The translations under genes were made by a program, and so were the position numbers. Under the pieces are notes generated by a model. The model had not been told where the DNA came from and made no database searches. It saw only the letters and a program-made list of their open reading frames with translations. From contig NW_023601104.1 of assembly GCF_014898055.3 (NCBI RefSeq), forward strand, positions 76,863,106 through 76,927,105: a DNA stretch of 64,000 bases, read 5' to 3'. Shown in pieces: positions 46,440 to 58,465 of the stretch (its first letter is position 1; every line of letters starts with the position of its first letter). The DNA comes from Talpa occidentalis. Its lineage: Eukaryota > Chordata > Mammalia > Eulipotyphla > Talpidae.

Positions 46440-46929
46440 TGGAAGATTTTAGATTTGGTTTATGCTTTTTGTTTTGTTATTCATGGTGTCACACACTCAG
46501 AAGATTCACACCTTTCGCTTTCCTAACGCCCTTTTCATTCTGGGAAACACCCCCATGTCAGCTGGAGGTGGTCAGCCCCCTGGAAACCTGTGCTCAGAGA
46601 CAGCCCAACCTGCTTCAGGGAGTTGGCTTTTCTGAGAGCAGCAATTCCAACAGGCCAGTATTTGTTGGGTTTCCTCCTCCTGAGCCAGGTTATCAGTGTT
46701 GTCATGGGCCGTGTGCAGAGGAGACCAAGAAAGCAGGACGGTGTGGGAGTTGGGGCTGCGGGTGCTGGGGGCAGGCCAAACCAGGCCAGGTAAGTGGGCT
46801 CTGGGAGAGGCTTGGTTGAATGGAGTGATGACAGAGACCAGGAAATTGACGGTCAAGGCAGGAATCCAAACAGGAACAAAGTCAGGCAGCCACTTCCCAG
46901 AACAATTACACTGTTGCTGAGAAGGAGAA
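46440..46929. other. Unassigned sequence
   Basis: A 126-codon frame at 46439-46819 matches no family I know. Treated as chance. Confidence 0.3.
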
Positions 46930-46934
46930 TAACG

Positions 46935-47130
46935 CAGTAGTGATGACTTGTGTACTGTTTGCCAGGCATCTTTAGATATGTCTTACTCAATTATTTCTCA
47001 AGGCAACCCCAGGAATGTAAATTATTTATATGCCCATTTTACAGAAAAAGAGGACCAGAGAGGTGGAATAACTTTCCTAAAGTCACCCCCCGTTAGTAAG
47101 GGTGGAGGTAAGGGCTGAGCAATCTGAGCT
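46935..47130 (+). repeat. MIR element
   Basis: TGTACTGTTTGCCAGGCATC, TATGCCCATTTTACAGAAAA and GAATAACTTTCCTAAAGTCA in MIR order. Confidence 0.7.
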
Positions 47131-47997
47131 GGCAGCTACCCTCTGTTTCCTCCCCAGGCAGGGGCCCTGGCCAGTGGCACAGAGGCCACCACTAGGGTTT
47201 TTCTGTGACAAGTGTGTGGAGCAGAGTCGCTCCACAGAACTCTTGCTGTAGACCCCCCAGGATTTCCATTTCCTGCTAATTCCCGTCTGCCACTGCAAGG
47301 CAGGGCCCTGTGCTGGGCTGCATGACAGGCCTTGCCATCTGATGGGTTTGCTATGTAAAGGCGGGGGAGCAAGGGGGGCTGCCTGTCCACAGACACCTAG
47401 GGTTCAAGGCACAGTAAGTAGATGGTCTTAGAGATTTGCAAACAACGTGCTAAGAGAGGCTTCCCAGGGAAGCAAGGAGGCCCTGGAAGCTGGCGTCTGA
47501 GAAGGAGAAGACTGGGGAAGATTTTGACAGGCAGGATAAGTGGGGAGGACATGTCTGCCCGCTTATCTGTGGCCTGGAGAGTGTGAGGAAAGCCAGCCGT
47601 CTCCACCGCTTAGGGGAAAGCGCGGAGGGGCCACGTGACTGGGCTCTCTCACTTCTGTCCACAGCCCGTGTTTGAGAGATCACTTGTCGCGTCTACTGCT
47701 GGGAATAGTGACTTAGTTAAGCTATCAGACAAGAGGCTGCTGGCACAGAACTCAGACTAAAAAGACATTTCCCAGGGGAGCGCCTGAGAGTCCAGGGAGA
47801 TGGCTTTATAGAATCTCCCACCTGCAGGTCACCAGGCTGACTCTGCTCCCTCCGGGGCTTCCTGGGAAAATGACCCTCGCCAGAGGGGCAGCTGCCCCTT
47901 TTATCAGGACTGGCACTTCAACCGCCAGGATTTTTTTAAGGTATTTTTATTTATTTGTTTGTTTGTTTATTTTAAGCATTAAGTAATCAGACTCGGG
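47131..47997. other. Unassigned sequence
   Basis: No gene recognised. A TTTG/TTTA-rich patch lies at 47943-47975. Confidence 0.3.
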
Positions 47998-48179
47998 CAG
48001 TTCTATCCAATAGAACCTTCTGTGATGATGTTCTGTAACCAACTGTTACTGTTAACTAAGTGTCACTATTGAGCACCTGAAATATGACCAGTGCCATGGA
48101 GAAAATGAATTTTTCATTTCACTTCATTTTCTTTTAAATGACCGCATAAGGGAAGTGGCTGGCATATTGGATGGTGCAG
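47998..48179 (+). mobile_element. Non-autonomous hAT DNA transposon (MER5-type group)
   Basis: The left end CAGTTCTATCCAATAG and the right end, read in reverse as CTGCACCATCCAATATG, form a degenerate terminal inverted repeat with a shared ATCCAATA core. The internal landmarks TTCTGTGATGATGTTCTGTA and TATTGAGCACCTGAAATATG are typical of this hAT group. No transposase. Confidence 0.6.
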
Positions 48180-48559
48180 GGCAGGCAGATCTTGAATGGA
48201 GATGAAAAATCACACTGATAGGCCATCACAAAAACCAGTCTTCAAGTCATCTGCGATAGTGACAGGACCCTGGTCATGTAGAGTGGGAGAAGCTCGTGCA
48301 ATGTTTTGAAAGGGGACAAGCAAACAAATATTCTCCTTTCTGAGAATAGGTGTGCGCTTCTGCAGACCTGTGAGTTCTCAGGTGCAAGACCAGTCAGTGT
48401 AAGTGGAAAGCATAGAGTAATAAAAAAATGCAACACTTGTGAGATCTGGAGCTCAACTTTTCAAGATGTTTGCTTTTGATAGATGTTTTTTAATATTGTC
48501 ACAATCCAAAGGTCCACTGTCTTTTTCTTAAATCACAAGGTTTCATCTTGTATTCCTTT
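48180..48559. other. Unassigned sequence
   Basis: Nothing recognised. Confidence 0.3.
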
Positions 48560-48564
48560 TTTTT

Positions 48565-48760
48565 TAGGAGAAAAATTCCCGAGTGCCCACTGTGTGGCAG
48601 ACATAGTATGCATGTTCCATTAATCCTCCATTAATTCCATTAATTCCATATATTCCATTAATTATGTATGTTACCTTTAATCCTCACATTGACACCCCAA
48701 GTTGGTTACTACTGAGGCCATTTGAGCTTGAGGAAATTAAGTGACCTCCAAATTATGTAT
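48565..48760 (+). repeat. MIR with internal CCATTAATT expansion
   Basis: GAGTGCCCACTGTGTGGCAG, TTTAATCCTCACATTGACAC and GAGGAAATTAAGTGACCT are MIR landmarks. A local run of CCATTAATT-like units at 48617-48664 is inserted between them. Confidence 0.65.
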
Positions 48761-49699
48761 TCTTTGTGTTCTGAGAACATCTTTTAGAGCACTAGAAAGA
48801 GACACCCCAAACATCTGAGGCTACACAGTGGAGTTTGACCTAAGCCACACAATCCCAGTGACCCAGGATTATATGCTGTCAAAGCTGGAAGGGGACTGTG
48901 TCCAAATACCTGTTTTGCAGATGAACCTCTGACACCAGTGTTGACTCTTGGCCAGGCACTGACTAGCAAGTTAGCACCAAGGGGAAGCGTCGGGGGGGGA
49001 GCAGTTACTAGTAATAATTTGCATTCATTCTACCAGAGCCAGTCACAGTCAACTGTGCCACCCAAAGTGATTCCAAAATACTCATGATCTTTACTTGTGA
49101 TTTTTCTAACCTACCAAAGAGGACTTTAGTTCCCAACTGTTATGTGTTCTCTTCAAAACCTTGGAGGGACTTCCTGCCTACCCGCAGATCTCCCCCATTC
49201 TACTCCTCTTTGCCCTCATCTACCAGACTTGCATGAGGCACGTTAACACTCATCCTCAGTAAATTCCTCCTGTCTCTGCCATTGCTCTAATTCTCTCCTC
49301 TTCACGCATTAAAATTGGTCTTCTTTGCCCAAGAAAACCATATTGTCTGTGCAGTTTTTTTGGAGAACTGAGGTGGCGGGTAGCAGAAGAAAGGGAAGGA
49401 ATAAAAGTCCTGGCTGGCAGGGTCCTCTGAAAGGCACAAGATTTGGGCACAGCCTGGGAACATTCACATCCCATTTCATTACAAACATGATGTGTGATTA
49501 GAGAAAATCTGCCCAAAGTCATCTGCTCCTTGTTGTGGCCAGCAGTTTAGCAGCCAGCCCCAAACCTACCCTCTTTCCTTGTGAAAACAGCCCTGATCTG
49601 ATTTGAGATAACTAAGGGGCCAGATTGAAATGATGATATATGATCAGTCTAAGGCAGTATGATGCTCCTACTCTATTTTACCAGCTAATCAATTTACCA
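48761..49699. other. Unassigned sequence
   Basis: No gene recognised. Confidence 0.3.
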
Positions 49700-50270
49700 G
49701 GTGCCCTTGCAAGTGGCAGTGGCCATGAGATCTGGTTTGGCCAGAGGACATGATGGCAGAATAGCAACTTCCTCCAAATGTCCACATCCTTATCTTTGGA
49801 ATATGGACGACGTTAGGTTACATGGCAAAGGGGAATTAAACTGAAGGTGGAATTTAATTTGCTAATCAATAGACCCTTACCCAGGGGGAGAGGATCCTGT
49901 ATTATCCTAGGGAAATCACCAGGGTTCAAAGTGGAAGAGGGAGGCAGAAGAGTCAACGCCAGTGTGACGTAGCACGAGGAAGCCTCAGCCAGGCACTGCT
50001 GGAATTGGAGATGGAAGGTGGGCCCAGCACAGGGAATGTGGGCCCAGGACAGGGAATGTGGGCAGCCTTTAGAAGTCGGAAAAGCAAGGAGATGGATTCT
50101 CTCCTAGAGTCCCCAGAAGGAGCACAGTCCTGCTCACACCTTGAGTTTAGCCCCATGAAACCCACTTCAGACTTTTTGACCTCCAGAACTTGAAGACAAT
50201 TTGTGCTATTTCAAGCCAGCAGGTTTGCGGTAATTTGTCACAGCAGGTGACAGAAAACTAATACTCATTA
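49700..50270 (+). mobile_element. MaLR-type (MLT1-like) LTR, near complete
   Basis: ATGTCCACATCCTTATCTTT, GTTACATGGCAAAGGGGAAT, GTATTATCCTAGGGAAATCA, GATTCTCTCCTAGAGTCCCC, TTTTGACCTCCAGAACTTGA and TGCGGTAATTTGTCACAGCA follow, in order, a familiar non-coding MaLR LTR consensus. Two tandem copies of a 20-bp unit (CACAGGGAATGTGGGCCCAG type) occur at 50027-50064. Confidence 0.55.
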
Positions 50271-51004
50271 GGGGAACTCTGCTGAGCAGCTTTTGCAAGA
50301 GATTTTGCTTTTCTGATAAAAGGAAAAACATGGCTGGTCCCATCCTGTCCTCCACTCCTACTGCCTTGAAAACAGACACAATAGCAGGGGCTGTGGCAGC
50401 CCTCTTGTGACTCTCAGGACACAGCATGAGGGTGTCAAGGACAGTTGAGAGGAAAAAAGAATAAATGTGGGATTTCCAGTACGTTCTGGAGTTACTAAAA
50501 TAATCCATGAACTGTGAACTTCTTTGTTATGTGAGGACAATAAATCCTGTGTTGAAGCCAGTTAGCTGGATCTTCCTTACTCGCCCAGTCCATCAGAATT
50601 TTTATTGTGCAGAAAAGGGTGTGAACCAAAAGGAAGAGAACAAAATTGCGCTTTCCTGAGTACTTGCTATGTGTTCGCAGCAGTATAGAGAGCACTTATT
50701 TTTTCATGTACGTTAAGATCGTGGGACTTTACTGGAAGGGGAGACGAGGAGGTGGGGGTTATGGGGCCATAAAGGACCCGCTCATGGCCCCAGGGCTTTA
50801 GGAAAATCCACTCTGGCTCCAGCTCTCAAGACCCTTGGAGAGCTCCACCCTCCACCTGGAGTCTGGAGAGGCAGTGCTTCTGTCAACCTCACACCTGAGA
50901 AAACAGTCAGCCTTCCCTCGGGCAGGAGCTGAGATATAGATTCCTGCCACCTAGTCACGGTTTGCGATGAGACTGAGTTACGAGGAAATTTATTTAATAT
51001 TGTA
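50271..51004. other. Unassigned sequence with a possible MIR scrap
   Basis: GAGTACTTGCTATGTGTTCG near 50658 resembles a MIR core; the rest is unassigned. Confidence 0.3.
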
Positions 51005-51096
51005 ATATTTAAATTCCATTTATTTAAGACTTTCATTGAGTGCCCACCAAGGGCAGGTTTGGGATTACAAAGGTGAATGAAAAAGTCCTCCCTTGA

Positions 51097-51356
51097 GGGC
51101 CTCCCTGGTGGCGCAAGGGGTTAAGCTGCAACCTGTGAAGCTATCCACAGCCACTGCAGCACAAGTTCGATCCCTGGCCAGGGAGCAACCCACATGGCGC
51201 AGCAGACCTCTCCTGACTCACTGGCTGCTCCCCTCAGCAATATATTTCGGTCAATCTGCCTGTTCTGCTCCCCACTCTGTCTCTGGTGAATCCTCTCACC
51301 CCCACACCTCTGGCCTGTACCCCAGTTCTTGTGTGCATAAATAAATCTTAAAAAAA
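51097..51356 (+). mobile_element. tRNA-headed SINE, subfamily B
   Basis: Head GGCCTCCCTGGTGGCGCAAG, B box AGTTCGATCCC, body and A-tail. Duplications AAAAAGTCCTCCCTTGAG (51080-51097) and AAAAAGTCCTCCTTTGAG (51357-51374) differ at one base. It splits an L2/MIR-like piece (CATTGAGTGCCCACCAAGGG at 51034). Confidence 0.93.
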
Positions 51357-51374
51357 AAAAAGTCCTCCTTTGAG

Positions 51375-51710
51375 AAGTGCGTGGTCTCACAAACAAAACA
51401 TGTCTGAGACTAACAGCAGCCTGGCAGAGGGTACGGGCACCTTGAGGGAGGCACCAGTGAATTTCTGAGGGCACATGAAGGGCGGTAAGATCACTTCAAC
51501 TGTGGGGCCTGGAGCAGCAGCGGTGAGGGGGAGGGCACAGGGAAGCCACTCCAGGTGAAAGGAATTGACTTGAGGCGAGGAAGCCCGTGAAATGTGCGAG
51601 CCCAGCGCAGACTGACTGAGGCATGAGCGGTGCAGAGGGGTAGCTGGTTGTTGGGCTGTAGCTGGAGGACAGCACCCCGGATGCCGGGTGACAAGCAGCC
51701 TAACGAGAGG
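51375..51710. other. Unassigned sequence
   Basis: Nothing recognised. Confidence 0.3.
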
Positions 51711-52161
51711 TGTGGGGCCTTGGCTACGCGCTTGCCCAGTTCTCAATGGCGGCAGACAAAGCGGGTCGTGAAGCCCATGAGCAGGAACAAGTCTATCACG
51801 ACGCAGCAGGAGACACACAGATGGCAACAGCATTGCCTGTCCGGCCGGCCTGGCGGGAGCCGCCCAGCCCAGTGGCTCCGGCCGCAGCAGTGGGCCCTGT
51901 GCCCAGTGAGTGGCCGGCAAGAGGCCCCCCCCAGGAGTTTTATTAGCTCTTATATGATTTATGGACAAAGCAGGCACAGGGCCAAGCTTAGGCTTGGTTT
52001 CCAGAAGTATGTTTTGGGCGTGCAAACTATCCATCAAGGTTACATTATATTTACCTGCACGTGTGGACTGCATCTCAAGGCCACACGTTGTCTACTACGC
52101 TGCCTGTGCCAGAAGGTCACTGTGAAAAAGCCTGAGAAACTGAGAAAAATCCGACCCTACA
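51711..52161 (-). mobile_element. Candidate solo LTR of an endogenous retrovirus
   Basis: The segment is bounded by TGTGGGG and CCCTACA, a short imperfect inverted repeat with the TG...CA ends of LTRs. On the minus strand a TATA-like CATATAAGAG (51956-51947) is followed within a few bases by AATAAA (51944-51939), the compact promoter and poly(A) order of class II-type LTRs. A CpG-rich R/U5-like stretch follows. No target duplication was found and no internal retroviral sequence adjoins it, so the call is tentative. It is unlike its neighbours in CpG content. Confidence 0.4.
51939..51944 (-). terminator. AATAAA within the candidate LTR
   Basis: The minus-strand hexamer lies 3 nt after the TATA-like motif at 51956-51947. 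It would be the retroviral polyadenylation signal if the LTR call is right. Confidence 0.4.
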
Positions 52162-53094
52162 GGGGTTGTTGTCAGACTGGATAGAACTGTTTCTGGGAAT
52201 TTAACTTGGCTAAAAAGACTCTGAAGAGGAAGGAGACCCAGGCACATCCTGTGAGACAGGCGCCGCTGGTGATCTTCCAGGCAGGTAAGGAGAGTGCAAA
52301 GTGGGGGTGGGGCAGAAGTTGGGTTTGTAATCATACCCCGAAGAGCCCACTTGCTAACTTTGTTCATCTCCAAGCAGCATTGTCTTTGACAGAGCAAACA
52401 ATCTTAAAGTTTTTGACATTAAAAGCCAAAGTCACAAGAAGAATTTTTGGAAAAGAAAGGATATAATGATGGCTAACGTTTATTTTTTTTTGATCAGGGC
52501 CAAAAGTAAAAAACATGTTTGTCTTATTTAAATAAGTAGGCTACACATAATATAAAAGAAAGAATTCTGTCATTTAAAATAGGTGAAACTTTCAACAAAC
52601 CTGATGCGTCTTTGCTAGGATTGGGAACCGAGTATAGGGTGGGGACTCAGGCCTTAGCCCTGCTGTCAGCCTCACCCTCTTCAGATGAGTACACAGGGTA
52701 GGCACACCTTTGACCCCTAACCTCCACGGTGAAAGTGGTCTCAGCTGGGGCTCAGCCCCTCCCCAGGCCCAAGGTGAAAGCAGGAGCTCTGGTGGGGGCG
52801 GGGCAGTGCTCAGGAGTCAAAGTTATCACCTCCAGCAGGTGTAGCCTGAGCTAAAAAGCCTTCGTGCCATGAAGGGGGTGGGATGCAAACGTTTGCAGGT
52901 GTCTCTTGTGGAGCTAAACATCCCCACACAGAGCCCTGAAATGCCTTTTAGGACCCATCAAACCGCCTCTCCAAGTAGTGGGTGTAAGAGCATATCTCCT
53001 GGGCGTCAGTCTTTCCTTTCCTAAGAGGCTGTGCTGTCCTCAACTCTGATTTCCTCCAGGCCTAGCCTGATGTCTTTTAATCCCCTCTAGGGAT
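52162..53094. other. Unassigned sequence
   Basis: No gene recognised. Confidence 0.3.
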
Positions 53095-53355
53095 TCTGGG
53101 TTTCTCAAAAGGACAAGCTCATTTGGTGGAGAGGGGCAGACCTCTGGTGTCTGAGTTGAGACACACCATGGAGGTGTCCCCGGTCCCCCCTCTTACCAGG
53201 TGGGAGGCTAATCCTCCAACCTCTGCTCTGGGCTCCCCTTCTCACGAGGACAGTAGTCTCACAGAGGGGGGGTTCCATTCACATGACCTCAGCCAAGCTC
53301 CCAGTGTCCGCTTCCTCATTCCGTCACACTGGGGGAGGCACGTTCAGTCCATAGC
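53095..53355 (-). mobile_element. MLT1-type MaLR LTR fragment, antisense
   Basis: The plus strand shows ATGACCTCAGCCAAGCTCCC, CATTCCGTCACACTGGGGGA and CACGTTCAGTCCATAGCA, the reverse complement of an MLT1 start ('tatggactgaatg...'). Confidence 0.5.
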
Positions 53356-54149
53356 AGAAGATGTCTGCTTTCACCTCCACAGCTGCAGAGCACAGAGCCT
53401 GGTCTCTCTGTGCCTAATGATTGGGGAGTCGATGCTGCCCCCCAAGGGAGAGGGCGTGAGGCCGGGAGAACCGTGTGCCCACGTGGGAGGCTGGATGTGC
53501 AGCCAGTCACTGCAGTCAGGCGTGGTGTCTTTCAGAAAGATGGAGGCACGTCTCTGGGCATGGAGCCTGGTGCAGCGATCCAGGTGCTTGGGACCTGCCT
53601 TTGTGGAGACCAGGTCCCTGAGGTTCTGGTTTGCAGCTCTGGCACCACTCCAGGCCCTGCTCCCCTACTTCCCTGCTGCCACACGACTAAGCTTTGGCAC
53701 CTGGTGAGCATCCCTCCCACCCACACGCCCACGAGCTCTCTGTGCGTCTTCCCAAGCCCAGTGTTTATAGCTATCGTTTCCAAACTCTGTCAAGCTTTTG
53801 TTCTCCTGTCAAGTACAGACTCTTTTATTTCTCTGGTTAAGAGCTAGTTCCCCACCTTTTCCCTTTCCTGCCTGTTGGTCTGTGCTGGCAGGACAGCTTA
53901 GAGTGGGAAGGAACTTGGTGTTCCAGGTTGACCTTCCTGGGAGAGGAGAAGGCCACCTAGAGTGCTGGGTGAGCAAGTGCTTTGAGTCCCGCATGTCTGC
54001 GTGTGTCTGTCCTGAGCTGGAATTCGTGACTCCCCTGAGAGAGGGTCAAGGCCCTTTCCCTCCAAGCCCACCCAGGTACACATAGTAAGTATTCAGCAAC
54101 AGTTGACATGGGTTGTGAAATACGGAGTAACAGGAGGAAGACTGGTCTG
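53356..54149. other. Unassigned GC-rich sequence
   Basis: No gene recognised. Overlapping chance frames on both strands. Confidence 0.3.
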
Positions 54150-54310
54150 GGAAATTAAGAGCCTTGGACTCTAGCCCCAGCTCCATCTGTAGCTTTTTCA
54201 CAAGCCTTGTAGCCTCTCCGGGCACACATTTTCTACAAGAGCAGCAAACAATTCCATCCTCACCTTCTTCAGCAACTGAGGCCAATGAGATAATTGATGA
54301 GACATTTTCT
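54150..54310 (+). repeat. MIR element
   Basis: GAGCCTTGGACTCTAGCCCC, CCATCTGTAGCTTTTTCACA, GCAACTGAGGCCAATGAGAT and AATTGATGAGAC are in MIR order. Confidence 0.6.
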
Positions 54311-55246
54311 TCCAAGGACCACAGAAGCAGGTGGGTGGATGTTACAAGGAAACAGATTTCAGATCAAAATCAGGAAGATGTTGCCATTAACCAAAGTCCA
54401 TTCTAGAGACTTCCTAATCAAGCAGAGCCAGGGGAGCTACTCAAGTTTGCTGGCCAACCAGCTGACAGTAGTCCTACGGGAGAGGGACTGAACCCCAGCA
54501 TGTAAAGTGCCTTTGAAACATGAGAGTCCGTATTTTGGTGTAGGTAGCAGGGTTTGGGGAGGAATCTAGGACTCTGTCAGCATGCCAGCTTCTCTGCACA
54601 TATCCTCAGAACCCTGGCCAGGTCTAGAGCCTGGAATGGACACGAAAGCTAGGTGAGAAGAAACTGACAATTTGGATTCTGTCCAGAACAACCTGGCCAT
54701 CTCCACGGCACAGAGAGTCAAGAGCTCCTGTGGTTGCAAAGTGCATTGACAGAAGGACCTGAGTCCGCTGCTCAGGTCCCAGCAGACTGGCTCCAGTGGG
54801 GAACCCCTCTCTGGCCAGCAGAGCCCTGAGCTCCTCAGGCTGTGCCTGGCATTCCAGAGATGAGGGTGATGGCAGGACCCACTGCCCCAGGAGCTGCAAG
54901 TGCTCAGACCTGCTGCCTTGCATCCTGGAATCTCATCCTGCAAGCGATGCAAGTGAGCTGCCACTCCCCTCCCGGGGCGATGGGCCTGCCCTGCCTTCCC
55001 GGTGGTTCTCGCCTACAAACTCATCTTTTCCTCTACATCTTTCAAAGATGAGCCCTCAGCTCTGACAGTCAGACTCAGACCTCCTTCTTCTGCTCTCTAA
55101 TGGCCACTCATCCTTTTGGTAGGACTGCCCACTCCACTGGCAGTGACCCTTAGCCCCTACGGGAGCTCCTGCCCTTCTCCCATCCACAGCCACCCCCTCC
55201 CCCGCCCCACCACCGTGCAAGGGAGATTTTCTTTTGCAACCTGGAG
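54311..55246. other. Unassigned sequence
   Basis: No gene recognised. Confidence 0.3.
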
Positions 55247-55298
55247 AGGATAAAATATTCTCTGTAGGGAAAAGGATAAAATATTCTCTGTAGGGAAA
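55247..55298. repeat. Perfect 26-bp tandem duplication
   Basis: Two exact copies of a 26-bp unit beginning AGGATAAAATATTCTCTGTA at 55247-55272 and 55273-55298. Identity suggests a recent replication slip. Confidence 0.9.
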
Positions 55299-58134
55299 AG
55301 CCCAGAAGAGATGAAAAGGATGTCAGACATCCCTTTTGGGGGCTGGTCCTGGAGACTGATGTGGAACCCAAATTTGGTGCAGGGTATGCCTAAAAAGAAC
55401 CAAGGCTAAAGCTGAAGGAGAACATTCAGGAACCCTTGAGCACAAACATAACTGCTTTGCAGCTCAAGAGAGGACACAGGCTCAAAGGAAGGAGATCCTC
55501 CTCCACCTCTCTCCGCTGTCCTGGCATCCGACAGAGGGGAACACCTGAGCCAGCCCCAGGGCGGATGAGCCCCTGGCAGAGGCCAGGGGGGAAGAGCAGG
55601 AGCTGAACAGCATCCCAGAAAGAGATTTGGGCCCCTGCGGGAGGAAAGGAAGGAGAGAGTAAAAGGGCTGATACATATTCTGAGGTGCAGCTTTTGGCTA
55701 AGGAAGGAGCAACCAGAGTGGAACGTGTGTGGTTTTGCGGCTTGGTTTATGTGGGACAGAGACAGAAACGCCTTTATAGACTGGGGGAGAGGAGCTCACA
55801 GGAAAGTGGAAGCTGAACAATGAGAAGAAAAGGAGACAAGTATTGGATCAAAGACTCAGGGAGGAGCCAGAATGCAGGAAGGAATTTCCCTTAAACTGGA
55901 GATGGGAGGGGGAGGCAGGAAGGAGACCCACTCTGTGGCCTTTGTCTCTACCATGAAATGGAAGGGAGGTTCCCTACTGGCCCCCCTGCAGGTGAGGAAC
56001 TGAGAAAGGGCTGGAGGAGATGCACAGAGGGGCCTCAGGTATAAAGCTGTGCTGCTGCCCCAGCCATCGTGAGCCTGGCTGGGAATAGAGGGGTCTCCTG
56101 GGGAGGTGGCCCGGGAGGCACCAAGTGAAACAGGTGCATTTAGAAGCTCACCTTCCACCTCTGAGAACCCAAGTGGCCCAGTTCTGGCTGCATGACAGAC
56201 CCTATCACGATAGGATGTTGGGTAAACCTGGAAACTCTTGGGATTTCCGCTGTCTGGTGGGTGGAGCCAGTGGAGACACGTCCTCCTGGCTTAGGAGTTG
56301 ATGAAGGTAGGGAAAATTGTCTAAAGACTCACTATTGCTCTTGGGAGAAGTGGAATGTGCTATTAATGGCACCGCCCACTGCAAATATGCAAGGCAAAGC
56401 AAATTCCCCGAGGCCCATCAAATTGTTTCCTGGGGATGTAGGGTCGAGTGGAAAATGATATGGGTCCAGGCTATCAGGAATCCATCCTCTGGCCCCCGTT
56501 TCCCTTTGTTCTTGGGAGCATGTTTCTGGCCCGTCGGGAGGTGGCCACTCCAGTTAGGCCTTTCTGAGTAGCTGAGTAGGAAGAGAGCTGACAGTGAGGT
56601 TCTTGTCTCCAAAGATTCCACAGATTTTAGGAGCAAGATCTGCAGGACCTGGTCAGTCTAGTGCCCAAGGGCACTTCGCCCCCTCCCACATGCACCCCAC
56701 CACTAGACACAGCCTCCTGCCTCCTGCTGCAGTGTCTGCACAAGCTTCTGTGGCTCAGCTCCTGGCCCTGCTCTGTGGACAGGCGGTGCTCACAGATTCG
56801 GTGACTGAACCCAGCACAGAAGCAGAGAGGCCCCAGCTCACTGGCTGCAGGCTGCTTATCCTCTGTCCCCCACAGGGATCTGGGCTGGATTTAGCCTGTT
56901 TCCGTGGCAGCACTGGTGCAGCGGCAGCATCTGCTTCCCCACGAGGCTGAGTGAGTCACGGCCACCCACGCTAACCCTTGGCGCAGAACAGCCCTGCCGG
57001 GCCCCGGATATGTCAGTGGGAAGATGCCCGGCACTATGCAGTGCCTCGTGGCTTCCCACCCTGGGTCTCGGCCTGGTACCGATAGTGTGCTGGGCACAGG
57101 GTGTGGGCAGGGCTCACCTACCCTGAAACCTGCAGGCCCTACCCACGAGAGCTGTTTGTTCTGTTTTGACTGACTGCAGAACAGCTCAGCCTGACTGCTG
57201 CCAGCAGCTGCAGCCTCCTGCGCCAGGACTGCAGGTTTTCAGACGCCTAGAGGAGCACTCTCCGCTCTCCAGTGACCAGCCCGGAACCCCTGGTCTAGGA
57301 AATGGATCTGCAGGAGTGGGGAGTGCAGTGTTTTGGCCCATACTTTTGTCTACACTCACAGCAAGGCTGCAAGTGATTGTCTTTCTTGTGTGAGCTGTAG
57401 AGGGGGGACTTGGGTTGCCCAAGGCCCCTGTTGTTCCAACCCTGGGAGCCTGGGGTTTTCCTAAGCCCTGTCCTTCCTCCAGGAAAGAAGCCGGCATGTG
57501 TTTTCATGTGTGGCAAGGGCAGCATTACCTCACTGACCCCAAAGAGGGCCTTTGGGATAAAAGGAAACCCACCCACTGGAAGCCTGGAAGCGAGCACTCC
57601 AGCCACTGGGGCCAGGCCCAGGGCCCCCAAGAGCACATCCCGTAAGAGCGGGGATCCCAAAGCAGGAAAGGCACCGAGGACATGTAGGCATCCATGCGCA
57701 TTGCTCTTCATCTACCAGTTAATTTTTAACAACTACGATAACCTGTATGCTGGGCCCTGTAAATCACCCCTTGACCCAACCCTCACAGAGCTCACAGGAT
57801 TAGTCACAATGGATTAGGCTATGCCCAAAGTCTCTGTGACTGAATCTAACAAAGGCTTATCTGGCAAATACTTTCTATCCAGCGAGGGTCTGTTCTGCTC
57901 CACAGAATCCCAAGGGCTAGAGCTACTCGAGAATCCACTGTTTTTCTTTGTTGCTGCCTTGGTCACGGCAGAGGAAGAGCAGGAGGGGATCAGGTACCCA
58001 GCAGTGATGCCCAGCTTTTCTCCTGGCACCTCTTGGGCCCTGCCTGACTTCAAGGGTCAGGGAGGATTACAGGAGAGGAACATGAGTGTAGTCAGACACT
58101 GAGACAGCACAGTGACAAGGACCAGTCATTTTTC
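55299..58134. other. Unassigned GC-rich sequence, 2.8 kb
   Basis: No exon, RNA gene or clear repeat recognised. Open frames of 100-138 codons on both strands overlap each other and show no family resemblance. Confidence 0.35.
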
Positions 58135-58235
58135 CCTTCCCTTACTCCAGTGGATCTTTGCAGAATGCTTACCATGTGTCAGACATTGGGCCAGACTCTG
58201 GGGATACGATATCAACGGGCAGCTGCCCTGGCACA
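58135..58235 (+). repeat. MIR/L2-type fragment
   Basis: GAATGCTTACCATGTGTCAG followed by ACTCTGGGGATACGATATCA matches the common old repeat motif around 'ctatgtgccaggcactgtgctagg...ggggatacaa'. Confidence 0.5.
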
Positions 58236-58369
58236 ACCCTGGAGCCCTGTTAACATTGCATTCTGTGTGAATAGCGCCCCCTAGAGTTGTGCAATGCAGG
58301 AGCCCTGAGTCTATTTTTCCTCTTTATGTTTCATTATCTTCCACACCAGAAGGAAAACTCTGAGTACAG

Positions 58370-58465
58370 AGATTTTATCTGCTTTGCTTGACTATTTATA
58401 GAGTTTAGTGCAGCATCTCGCAGGTTTGAATGATTGAAATGCTTGTCGAATGATTGAAAATGAAT
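58370..58465 (+). repeat. L2 3'-end-like fragment
   Basis: AGTGCAGCATCTCGCAGGTT and repeated GAATGATTGAAA units resemble an L2 tail ending in GAATGAATG repeats. Confidence 0.4.

Noticed and set aside
51387..52073. 228-codon minus-strand frame
   Set aside because: It runs across unassigned DNA and the candidate LTR without domains. CpG-rich composition explains the lack of stops.
53123..53707. 194-codon plus-strand frame
   Set aside because: Its first third lies in an antisense MaLR LTR fragment and the rest has no family resemblance.
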